15,096 nt of DNA from NCBI GenBank assembly GCA_005883255.1, contig VAXS01000190.1:1-15096 (forward strand), in the 5' to 3' direction. The notes under the pieces were generated by a model that saw nothing but the letters and a program-made list of their open reading frames with translations, was not told where the DNA came from and searched no databases. The DNA is from Actinomycetota bacterium. GTDB lineage: Bacteria > Actinomycetota > Thermoleophilia > Solirubrobacterales > Solirubrobacteraceae. Shown in pieces: positions 1 through 6,159 of this stretch (the stretch's first letter is position 1; every line of letters begins with the position of its first letter). The position numbers and the translations under genes were made by a program.

Positions 1-526
1 CGACCAGCTCGTGCTGGTCACCGGCGGCCCGCTGAAGGTCGCGGCCCTCGACCTGCCGGTGCGGATCGCAGTCGAGGGGAGCTCGGGCTCGCCCGACGCC
101 GAGGTCGTCAACGGCAAGACCGCGATGTACGTCCTGTGCGGGCTGGGATCGCGGTGCTCCATCGACAAGGGCAAGCCCTCCTCCCAGCGCTTCCTGCTGC
201 TGCGCCGGGAGGCGCTGGAGCTGGCGCTGTACTCGTTCCACTACCTCAACGGCGTCGAGAACGTGGTCGCGCTGCTGCCGCCGGCCCCGGGGCAGCGGCC
301 GCGCAACGCGGTGTTCTTCCGCCGCCGCGATCTCGCGCCCGCGCTGGACCATCCCCTGGCCGCGACCCTGCCCTCGCCCCCGCCCACGCTGAACGCGCTG
401 CCCTCCTCGCCCGAGGCCACCCTGATCGCGCAGCTCACCGACCGCAACCTGTTCCAGTACTCGTTCCAGCAGGGCCAGGACCTCGGGGCCTTCCTCGTCC
501 TGAACCGCCTGGCCGCGAGTGGCTGA
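1..526 (+). CDS. Hypothetical protein, 5' end outside the window
   Basis: The reading frame is already open at the first complete codon (base 2) and ends at TGA 524-526, so the window holds only the C-terminal ~174 residues. A GTG at 11 is available but the frame runs on upstream, so I treat the gene as partial. I do not recognise the family. The visible part looks soluble: a stretch around CGLGSRC with two cysteines, an aromatic helix-like segment (ALYSFHYLNGVENV), a proline-rich linker (TLPSPPPTLNALPSSPEA), and a hydrophobic aromatic C-terminus (RNLFQYSFQQGQDLGAFLVL). Codon use is strongly GC-biased at third positions, as in its neighbours, which supports real coding. Its last eight bases overlap the start of the next gene, so the two are probably co-translated. 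Confidence 0.75.
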   Translation, partial: DQLVLVTGGPLKVAALDLPVRIAVEGSSGSPDAEVVNGKTAMYVLCGLGSRCSIDKGKPSSQRFLLLRREALELALYSFHYLNGVENVVALLPPAPGQRPRNAVFFRRRDLAPALDHPLAATLPSPPPTLNALPSSPEATLIAQLTDRNLFQYSFQQGQDLGAFLVLNRLAASG

Positions 527-869
527 CGCGCCGGGCGCGGCGGCCTCGCTGGCCGCCGCCAAGGCGCGGCTGGACCGCCTCGACCTCTACCCCCGCCGGG
601 TGCGGATCGACCGCGTGCGCGTGCTCGAGCTGCCGTGGCTGTTCCGCCTGCCCTGGTTCCGGCGCTTCGACGGCTACGCGGCGTGGCCGCTGATCCTCCT
701 GCGCCAGCCGCTGGCGCGGACGCCGCCCGACCTGCTCTGCCACGAGCTCTGCCACGTCTGGCAGATGCAGCACCGGCCGCTGCGGATGCCGCTCTCCTAT
801 CTGCGCACCGGGTACGCCCGCAATCCCTACGAGGCCGAGGCCCGGCGGGCCGTCGAGGCCACGCGCTAA
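519..869 (+). CDS. Small HExxH putative zinc metallopeptidase (116 aa)
   Basis: The start is GTG 519, which overlaps the upstream gene by 8 bp (GTGGCTGA); no Shine-Dalgarno site is visible, so translational coupling is likely. The protein has a zincin motif HELCH at residues 75-79 (two zinc-binding His and the catalytic Glu) inside CHELCHVWQ. About 25 residues later comes NPYEAEA (102-108), whose E105 or E107 sits where gluzincins place the third zinc ligand. HExxH..W/VQ followed by NPYE-A is a known layout in small single-domain gluzincin-type peptidases and in DUF4157-like domains; at 116 residues this would be a minimal version. No signal peptide or membrane helix is seen, so it is probably cytoplasmic. 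The substrate is unknown. The zincin assignment is fairly secure; peptidase activity is inferred from the motif. The stop TAA 867-869 interlocks with the stop of the convergent gene. Confidence 0.8.
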   Translation: MADAPGAAASLAAAKARLDRLDLYPRRVRIDRVRVLELPWLFRLPWFRRFDGYAAWPLILLRQPLARTPPDLLCHELCHVWQMQHRPLRMPLSYLRTGYARNPYEAEARRAVEATR

Positions 870-1060
870 CCGGCGCGCCGGGCATGCGGCGCCTCATGAG
901 GTTCGTATCCGGCGCAGCGCACCACCGGCACCCGGGGGTAGCGCGGGTACGCCGGATCCGTGCGCGAGCGCTCGCACAGCGAGAACTCCGAGCCGCGGGT
1001 GTTGCGCACCACCCGCTGGTGGCGGCAGGTGTCGCACAGGCCGGCGGGCGGACGGGCCAT
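866..1060 (-). CDS. Small four-cysteine (putative zinc-binding) protein, 64 aa
   Basis: The start is ATG 1058-1060 and the stop TAG at 866-868. Cysteines lie at residues 9, 12, 29 and 49 (CDTC, then FSLC, then VVRC), a spacing compatible with one zinc site. The remainder is basic and tyrosine/proline-rich (DPAYPRYPRVPVV). The combination of a CxxC near the N-terminus, a ...F.LC.. segment, a Tyr/Pro-rich stretch and a final C-GY resembles short uncharacterised proteins I associate with high-GC actinobacteria, but I cannot name a family or function. The gene is too short for length to prove coding; the evidence is the ordered cysteine pattern, a TATAGT box placed 9 nt before the ATG, and stop codons that interlock neatly with the convergent metallopeptidase gene. 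It is transcribed divergently from the ABC exporter operon. Confidence 0.7.
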   Translation of the reverse strand: MARPPAGLCDTCRHQRVVRNTRGSEFSLCERSRTDPAYPRYPRVPVVRCAGYEPHEAPHARRAG

Positions 1061-1077
1061 GCCACCGTTACTATACT
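1049..1077 (+). promoter_or_regulatory. Putative promoter of the ABC exporter operon (leaderless type)
   Basis: The -10 box TATACT is at 1072-1077, 9 nt before the TTG start at 1087. A weak -35 (CGGACG, 1049-1054) sits at a 17-nt spacing. The expected transcription start (1084-1087) falls at or next to the start codon, and no Shine-Dalgarno site fits in the 9 nt. The -10 shares bases with the divergent promoter on the other strand. Confidence 0.5.
1070..1075 (-). promoter_or_regulatory. Putative -10 box of the four-cysteine gene, overlapping the divergent promoter
   Basis: On the minus strand 1075-1070 reads TATAGT, exactly 9 nt before the ATG at 1060. It overlaps the plus-strand TATACT by four bases, so RNA polymerase could not occupy both at once. 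No convincing -35 is seen. Confidence 0.45.
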
Positions 1078-1086
1078 TTCTGAAGC

Positions 1087-2856
1087 TTGAGCACGTTCGT
1101 TCGCCTACTGGGTTTCCTGCGCCCCTACCGTCGGGGCGTCTTCTGGTCGCTCTCGCTGGCGGCCGCGGCGATCGGCGGGACGGTCGCCATCCCCTGGCTC
1201 ACCGGTCGCGCGATCGACCAGGTCAAGCACGGCGACCGCCACGGGCTGGTGATCGTGGGCATCGCCGTCGCGGCCGCGGGCCTCCTGCGGCTCACGCTCA
1301 CGGTGGCGCGGCGCCTCATCGCCGGGCGCGTCTCGCTGGGCGTGGAGTACGACCTGCGCAACGGGATGTACGCCCACCTGCAGCGGCTCGAGCTGGGCTT
1401 CTTCGACTCCCAGCAGACCGGGCAGCTCATGTCCCGGGCCACGGTGGACCTCCAGGGGGTCCGGTTCTTCCTGGGCTACGGCCTGGTGTTCCTGCTGCAG
1501 TCGGCGCTCACGCTCGCCCTGGGCGCCACCGCGATGCTGGTCCTCAACCCCGGGCTGGCCGCGATCGCCCTCTCCCCCGTGCCCTTCGTGATCCTCGTGG
1601 GCTGGCAGTTCGGCAAGCGCAACCGGCCGGCGCTGCAGGAGGTGCAGCAGCGGATCGCGGAGCTGACCGCCGCCGCCGAGGAGAACGTCTCGGGGGTGCG
1701 CGTGGTCAAGGCGTTCGCGCGCGAGTCGCACCAGCTCAAGCGCTTCCGCCACTCGGTGGCCCGGGTGTTCGACCAGTCGATGCTGTCCACCCGGATCCGG
1801 GCGTTCTACACGCCGCTCATCGGCTTCCTGCCCAGCCTAGGACTGGCGGCGATCCTGTTCTTCGGCGGGCGCCAGGTGATTCGCGGCACGCTCACCATCG
1901 GCGAGTTCACCGCCTTCTACGCCTACCTGCTCATGCTGATCTCGCCGATGCGGCAGCTGGGCATCTTCCTGGGGATGGCCCAGCGGGCGGTGGCCTCGGG
2001 CGCGCGGGTGTTCCAGATCCTCGACCGGGCGCCGGCGATGCCGGTCGCCCCGGACGCGCCGCCGCTCCCGGAGGGCGACGGCCGGGTGGAGATGCGCGGG
2101 GTGACCATGACCTACCCGGGCGCGAGCGAGCCCAGCCTGCGCGACGTCGACCTGGACGTGGCCGCGGGCACCACGGTGGCGCTGGTGGGACCGACCGCGT
2201 CGGGCAAGACCACGCTGGTGTCCCTGATCCTCCGCCTCTACGACGTCGATCGGGGGCAGGTGCTGGTGGACGGCGCCGACGTCACGCGGGTGGACCCGGT
2301 ATCCCTGCGACACGCGGTGGCGCTGGTCACCGACGATCCGTTCCTGTTCTCGGCCAGCGTGCACGAGAACATCGCCTACGCCCGGCCCGACGCCACGCGG
2401 GAGGAGGTCGAGGCGGCGGCCCGGCGCGCCCAGGCCGACGAGTTCATCGCCGAGCTGCCGGAGGGCTACGAGACGCTGATCGGCGAGCGCGGGCTCACGC
2501 TCTCGGGCGGACAGCGTCAGCGGCTGGCGATCGCGCGGGCGCTGGTGGCCGACCCGCGGATCCTGATCCTGGACGACGCCACCTCGTCGGTGGACGCCAC
2601 CACCGAGGCCGAGATCAAGCAGGCGCTGCGCGAGGTCATGCGTGGGCGCACGACGTTCATCGTGGCCCACCGGCTCTCGACGATCTCGCTGGCCGAGGAC
2701 ATCGTGGTGCTCGAGGAGGGGCGGATCCTGGCGCGCGGCGACCACGAGGAGCTGCTCGAGTCCTCGGAGCTGTACCGGGCGATCGTCGAGAAGGGAATGC
2801 CGGACCAGGTCTTCCTCACCGAGAAGCCGCGCGAGGCGGAGGTGGCGGGACTGTGA
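1087..2856 (+). CDS. ABC exporter half-transporter, degenerate-site subunit (589 aa)
   Basis: Type I (ABCB/MsbA-fold) exporter half: a six-helix transmembrane domain (about 1-310) followed by a nucleotide-binding domain (about 335-570). Visible motifs: Walker A GPTASGKTT (368-376), signature LSGGQ (472-476), Walker B ILILDD (492-497), D-loop SSVD (500-503) and switch His528. Two catalytic positions are atypical: the Glu after Walker B is Asp497, and the Q-loop Gln is replaced by Asp416 (VTDD where VPQD is usual). Glu-to-Asp at Walker B is the known mark of the degenerate subunit in heterodimeric exporters such as TM287/288 and BmrCD. The start is taken as TTG 1087 because residues from there (FVRLLGFLRPYRRG) match the usual N-terminal elbow helix and a -10 box lies 9 nt upstream. 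The stop overlaps the GTG of the partner gene (GTGA). The substrate (lipid, drug or peptide) cannot be read from the sequence. Confidence 0.93.
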   Translation: MSTFVRLLGFLRPYRRGVFWSLSLAAAAIGGTVAIPWLTGRAIDQVKHGDRHGLVIVGIAVAAAGLLRLTLTVARRLIAGRVSLGVEYDLRNGMYAHLQRLELGFFDSQQTGQLMSRATVDLQGVRFFLGYGLVFLLQSALTLALGATAMLVLNPGLAAIALSPVPFVILVGWQFGKRNRPALQEVQQRIAELTAAAEENVSGVRVVKAFARESHQLKRFRHSVARVFDQSMLSTRIRAFYTPLIGFLPSLGLAAILFFGGRQVIRGTLTIGEFTAFYAYLLMLISPMRQLGIFLGMAQRAVASGARVFQILDRAPAMPVAPDAPPLPEGDGRVEMRGVTMTYPGASEPSLRDVDLDVAAGTTVALVGPTASGKTTLVSLILRLYDVDRGQVLVDGADVTRVDPVSLRHAVALVTDDPFLFSASVHENIAYARPDATREEVEAAARRAQADEFIAELPEGYETLIGERGLTLSGGQRQRLAIARALVADPRILILDDATSSVDATTEAEIKQALREVMRGRTTFIVAHRLSTISLAEDIVVLEEGRILARGDHEELLESSELYRAIVEKGMPDQVFLTEKPREAEVAGL

Positions 2857-4670
2857 GGTCGCTGCTGCGCCGCCGTCCTCCCTTCCGCCGCGACGAGCTG
2901 CTGCGACGCCTGCGCCAGACGCGCGGGCGCGGACGCAAGCTGCGCGGCCTGATCGAGCTGCTGCGCCCCTACCGCGGACGGGTGATCGCCACCCTCGTGT
3001 CCCTGATCTTCGCCACCGGCGCCTCGCTGGCGCCGGCGCCGCTGGCCAAGCTGGCGATCGACAACGGGATCGCCAAGCACGACGTCGGCACCCTCGACCT
3101 GGTGGTCCTCGCCTTCCTGGGCTCGGCGCTGGTGCTGTGGGCGGGCAGCGCGCTGGAGACCTACCTGGTGGGATGGGTCGGCCAGCGCGCGCTCCAGGAC
3201 CTGCGCCTGCGGATCTTCGAGCACCTGCAGACGCTGTCGATCGGGTTCTACTCGCGCCGCCGTGCCGGGGTGCTGGTATCGCGGATGACCAACGACGTGG
3301 AGGCGCTGGACCAGCTGGTCACCGACGGCGCGGTCACGCTGATCCAGTCGTCGCTGACGCTGATCGGCACCCTGGTGATCCTGTTCGTGCTCGACGCCCG
3401 CCTGGCGGCGTTGACGCTGATCGTGGTGCCCTTCCTGGCGGCGGGCTCGGTCCTCTTCCGCATCGCCTCGGCGGACGCCTACCGGATCACCCGGGAGAAG
3501 ATCGCCTGGATCACGTCCTACCTGCAGGAGACGTTGTCGGGGGTGCGGCTGGTGCGGGCCTTCGGCCAGGAGCCGCGCCACCTGAAGCGCTTTGCGGAGC
3601 TCAACGAGGAGAACCGCCAGGCCAACCTGAAGACGGTCTACCTGAACGCCGCGTACTTCCCCGCGGTCGAGCTGATGTCGGCGCTGGCCACCGTGGGGAT
3701 CCTGGTGTTCGGGGGCATCCAGGCGATCCAGGGGCACGTGACCGTGGGCGTGCTGGTGGCGTTCGTGGCCGCGCTGAACAACTTCTTCGACCCCATCCAG
3801 CAGCTCTCGCAGCTCTACACCACCTATCAGGCGGGGATGGCGGCGCTGGACAAGATCTTCGAGCTGCTCGACGAGTCGCCCGACCTGGTGGACCGGCCCG
3901 ACGCGCTCGAGCTCGAGACACTGCGGGGCGAGGTCCGCTTCGACGACGTCTCGTTCCGCTACGGCGAGGGCGAGGACTCCGTGTGGGCGCTGCGCGACCT
4001 CTCGCTCACCATCCCGCCCGGGCAGACCGTGGCGATGGTGGGGGCGACCGGCGCCGGCAAGTCGACGCTGGCCAAGCTCGTGGCTCGCTTCTACGACCCG
4101 ACCGAGGGCCGGGTGCTGGTGGACGGGCACGACCTGCGCGACGTGCGGGCGGCCTCGTTGCGCGCGCAGCTGGGTGTGGTGCCGCAGGAGGGCTTCCTGT
4201 TCTCGGGCACCATCGGCGAGAACATCGCCTTCGGGCGACCGGACGCGACGCCGGACGAGGTGCGGGCCGCCGCCGGGGCGGTGGGCGCGGACGAGTTCGT
4301 CTCGCGCCTGCCCGACGGCTACGACACCGAGGTGGGCGAGCGGGGGTCGCACCTGTCGGGCGGCCAGCGCCAGCTGGTGGCGTTCGCCCGGGCGCTGATC
4401 GCCGACCCGCGGATCCTGATCCTCGACGAGGCGACGTCGAACGTCGACGTGCACACCGAGAGCCGGATCGAGGAGGGGCTGCGGCGGCTGCTGGCGGGGC
4501 GCACGGCGATCGTGATCGCACACCGGCTGTCGACGATCCGCCGGGCGGGGATGATCGTCGTGCTGGAGCACGGCCGGATCGTGGAGCAGGGCACGCACGA
4601 GGAGCTGCTGGCCGCCCAGGGCGCGTACTGGCGGCTGCACCGCGACTGGGCGGAGCAGGCGGCGGCCTAG
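2853..4670 (+). CDS. ABC exporter half-transporter, canonical-site subunit (605 aa)
   Basis: Partner of the preceding gene. The start is GTG 2853, overlapping its stop by four bases, with a good Shine-Dalgarno site GGAGGT at 2838-2843 nine nt upstream. The frame stays open far upstream, but that part is a shadow of the first exporter gene. Order: a basic cytoplasmic N-tail (1-40, Arg-rich), a six-helix transmembrane domain (about 40-330), then a nucleotide-binding domain. Motifs are canonical: Walker A GATGAGKST (397-405), Q-loop Gln445 (VVPQ), signature LSGGQ (501-505), Walker B ILILDE with catalytic Glu526, D-loop SNVD and switch His557. With the first subunit it should form one hydrolysing site and one degenerate site. 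The gene ends at TAG 4668-4670 and converges on a minus-strand membrane-protein gene. Confidence 0.94.
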   Translation: MRSLLRRRPPFRRDELLRRLRQTRGRGRKLRGLIELLRPYRGRVIATLVSLIFATGASLAPAPLAKLAIDNGIAKHDVGTLDLVVLAFLGSALVLWAGSALETYLVGWVGQRALQDLRLRIFEHLQTLSIGFYSRRRAGVLVSRMTNDVEALDQLVTDGAVTLIQSSLTLIGTLVILFVLDARLAALTLIVVPFLAAGSVLFRIASADAYRITREKIAWITSYLQETLSGVRLVRAFGQEPRHLKRFAELNEENRQANLKTVYLNAAYFPAVELMSALATVGILVFGGIQAIQGHVTVGVLVAFVAALNNFFDPIQQLSQLYTTYQAGMAALDKIFELLDESPDLVDRPDALELETLRGEVRFDDVSFRYGEGEDSVWALRDLSLTIPPGQTVAMVGATGAGKSTLAKLVARFYDPTEGRVLVDGHDLRDVRAASLRAQLGVVPQEGFLFSGTIGENIAFGRPDATPDEVRAAAGAVGADEFVSRLPDGYDTEVGERGSHLSGGQRQLVAFARALIADPRILILDEATSNVDVHTESRIEEGLRRLLAGRTAIVIAHRLSTIRRAGMIVVLEHGRIVEQGTHEELLAAQGAYWRLHRDWAEQAAA

Positions 4671-5109
4671 CCGGGCGGCGGCGGACCGGCGGGGGCGGGG
4701 GCGGCGCGCCTTCGCGCGGCCCGCGACCACCGCGGGGCGCGCGGCCGCCGGTGGCCAGCCAGCCCCCGGCGAGCAGGGCGGCGGAGGCGACGAGCGCGAG
4801 CCAGGCGCCGGTGCGCAGGCTGGCGCCGTGGACCACGGGCGGCGGCTCCACGAGCTGCACCACCACGATCGCGAACGCCGCGCCGCCGATCACGAGCGGG
4901 CCCTGACCGCCCAACGGCCACCGATTCCCGACCAGGATGCCCGCCCCCAGCACCGCGCCATACGCGCCGGCGGCGGCCAGCACCAGGTCCAGGACCTCGA
5001 ACGCGGTCCACGCATCGACGCCCGGGTCATACCAGGAGACGAACAGGCTGATGAACAGCAACAGCCCCCCACCCAGCGTCAAAAGACCACTCAACGTCCG
5101 GCCAGGCAT
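4667..5109 (-). CDS. Four-helix membrane protein with Pro-rich tail, probable one-base frameshift
   Basis: The start is ATG at 5109, with no Shine-Dalgarno site. Four hydrophobic segments are clear: LSGLLTLGGGLLLFISLFV, the stretch from VLDLVLAAAGAYGAVL, LVIGGAAFAIVVVQLV and WLALVASAALLAGGWLA. The SWYDPGVDAWTAFEVLD loop after helix 1 resembles uncharacterised actinobacterial four-helix proteins; function unknown. As written, the frame does not stop at the intergenic boundary but runs about 660 bases antisense through the ABC gene to 4006. Adding one C within the C-runs at 4691-4701 gives a natural tail (REGAPPPPPAGPPPPG) ending at TAG 4667-4669, interlocked with the ABC stop. I therefore give 4667 as the probable end and suspect a homopolymer sequencing error or a recent mutation. 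The coding N-terminal part is secure; the exact end is inferred. Confidence 0.7.
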
Positions 5110-5117
5110 CGCGAGCC

Positions 5118-5123
5118 AGCCTA
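5118..5123 (-). promoter_or_regulatory. Possible -10 box for the four-helix membrane protein
   Basis: On the minus strand 5123-5118 reads TAGGCT (TANNNT), 8 nt before the ATG at 5109, without a Shine-Dalgarno site. A TTGACG lies further upstream, but its 24-nt spacing is too long for a standard -35. Confidence 0.3.
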
Positions 5124-5161
5124 CCCCCCGGCCCGGCGTCGGCATGCCGTCAACGACTGAA

Positions 5162-5232
5162 CTGGGGACCAGGGATTCGAACCCCAACTTCGACATCCAG
5201 AGTGTCGCGTGCTGCCGTTACACCAGTCCCCA
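5162..5232 (-). tRNA. tRNA-Gln (anticodon CTG)
   Basis: A full cloverleaf folds on the minus strand. Acceptor arms are TGGGGAC (5232-5226) and GTCCCCA (5169-5163), perfectly paired. The D arm is GTGT/GCAC around AACGGCA, the anticodon stem CGACA/TGTCG with loop CTCTGGA, and the T loop TTCGAAT. The anticodon CTG is complementary to 5198-5200 and reads the Gln codon CAG. The discriminator base is G (5162), as expected for tRNA-Gln. No CCA is encoded, so it must be added post-transcriptionally. The GTGTAACGGCAGCAC segment is characteristic of bacterial tRNA-Gln. Confidence 0.95.
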
Positions 5233-5266
5233 CTGATATGAGGCGCCGCCTGGGCCGCAGCGGGCC

Positions 5267-5272
5267 AGTATA
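5267..5272 (-). promoter_or_regulatory. Probable -10 box of the tRNA-Gln gene
   Basis: On the minus strand 5272-5267 reads TATACT, 34 nt before the tRNA 5' end, which fits a short processed leader. No good -35 is seen. A plus-strand TATAGA overlaps it (5269-5274) and could serve the HNH gene at 5308, but this is weak. Confidence 0.45.
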
Positions 5273-5307
5273 GAGCTGCCCTTTCCGTCCGACCCTGCCG
5301 GGAACAT

Positions 5308-6159
5308 ATGTTCGTGTCGGCCACACGGCAGTCTGTAGAGGACCTGGTCGGCCGAGGCCTCACTCCCAACGAGATCGCCCGAGAGCTCGGCCTTGCGCCT
5401 CAGACCATCCGTTACCACCTCGGTCGTATCCGGCGCGGAGCCATCGACGGTCGCAGACGACCGAGGGACCACGTGGAGGTCGACGAGTCGATCCGTCGCG
5501 GGCGCACGCGTGATGCGGTTCGCGAGCTTCTGGCTCGGGAGATGACACGTGCGGACGTCGCACGCGCGCTCGGGGTTTCCAAGGCCACCGTTTCGTACCA
5601 CGCCCGCCGTCTCGGGCTGCACGTCGACGAGCGCTGCGCCCGCCGCTACGACTGGGAGGCGATTCAGAGCTTCCACGACCAAGGGCACTCTCGAACTGAT
5701 TGCCTGGCGCGCTTCGGTCTGTCGCCGTCGACCTGGTACGACGCCGTCAAGCGCGGCGACCTCCAGCCGCGTCCAGCTCACACTCCGATAGAAGAGCTCT
5801 GCGTCGCGGACACGTACCGGGGTCGATACAACCTCAAGCAGCGCCTGCTTGCCGCCGGCCTGAAGGAGTCCCGCTGCGAGCACTGCGGCCTGGAGAGCTG
5901 GCGGGGACAGCGCCTGTCGCTCGCCCTTCATCACGTCAACGGCGACCGACTGGACAACCGGCTGGAGAACCTGCGGTTGTTGTGTCCCAACTGCCATAGC
6001 CAGACGGCGAACTTCGCCGGGCGCAACGGGCGGCGTGGGCCGCGCGTACCTGGCGGCGCGATGCGGGCCGCCGCCGGGCGACCCGTGTGGCTACGGCCCC
6101 GTCGGGGTCACTGGCCGGCGTCGCGGACGTTTCCCCGCGGCGCCGCTCGGCGCGCTTAG
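5308..6159 (+). CDS. HNH endonuclease with three N-terminal HTH-like segments (283 aa)
   Basis: The C-terminal nuclease core (about 186-240) has two zinc CxxC pairs (C190/C193 in CEHC and C226/C229 in CPNC) around LALHHVNGDR (His208/209) and DNRLENL, ending with His230: a ββα-metal HNH fold with a structural zinc. The N-terminal two thirds holds three likely helix-turn-helix segments: 19-41 (LTPNEIARELGLAPQTIRYH), 79-103 (MTRADVARALGVSKATVSYH) and 115-150 (DQGHSRTDCLARFGLSPSTW). This predicts sequence-specific or multi-site DNA binding before cleavage. The gene is isolated, beside tRNA-Gln on the opposite strand, and its codons look less GC-biased than those of neighbouring genes, both compatible with horizontal acquisition. 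The last ~43 residues after FAGRN are Arg/Gly/Pro-rich and may be extension past an ancestral stop. ATG 5308 has only a weak upstream GGGAA. Role unknown: selfish homing-type, defence and repair are all possible. Confidence 0.85.
   Translation: MFVSATRQSVEDLVGRGLTPNEIARELGLAPQTIRYHLGRIRRGAIDGRRRPRDHVEVDESIRRGRTRDAVRELLAREMTRADVARALGVSKATVSYHARRLGLHVDERCARRYDWEAIQSFHDQGHSRTDCLARFGLSPSTWYDAVKRGDLQPRPAHTPIEELCVADTYRGRYNLKQRLLAAGLKESRCEHCGLESWRGQRLSLALHHVNGDRLDNRLENLRLLCPNCHSQTANFAGRNGRRGPRVPGGAMRAAAGRPVWLRPRRGHWPASRTFPRGAARRA

Noticed and set aside
960..2852. Long open upstream extension of the second ABC gene
   Set aside because: It runs antisense-like, low-complexity Arg/Gly/Pro sequence in another frame of the first ABC gene; the real start is GTG 2853 with a Shine-Dalgarno site and a stop/start overlap.
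4006..4666. C-terminal continuation of the four-helix protein antisense to the ABC gene
   Set aside because: The translation is Arg/Pro/Ala low complexity and overlaps the conserved nucleotide-binding domain; a one-base frameshift explains it better.
2517..4730. 737-codon open frame on the minus strand across both ABC genes
   Set aside because: Composition is that of a GC-rich shadow frame (Arg, Gln, His, Pro) with no recognisable domain, while the plus strand encodes complete ABC motifs.
4720..4736. CCCGCG-ACCAC-CGCGGG hairpin as a terminator of the ABC operon
   Set aside because: It lies inside the coding part of the convergent membrane protein and short GC stems are expected by chance at this composition; no T-run.
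5133..5161. Attachment-site or terminator downstream of the tRNA-Gln 3' end
   Set aside because: Only a 10-bp loopless palindrome (CGGCATGCCG) is present and no copy of the tRNA 3' end occurs elsewhere in the window.
5121..5369. Small minus-strand open frame over the tRNA region
   Set aside because: Its DWCNGSTRHSGC-like translation is the tRNA-Gln gene read as protein.
5218..5997. 259-codon minus-strand frame opposite the HNH gene
   Set aside because: No domain or helix pattern; the plus strand has conserved CxxC, HHVNGD and HTH motifs.
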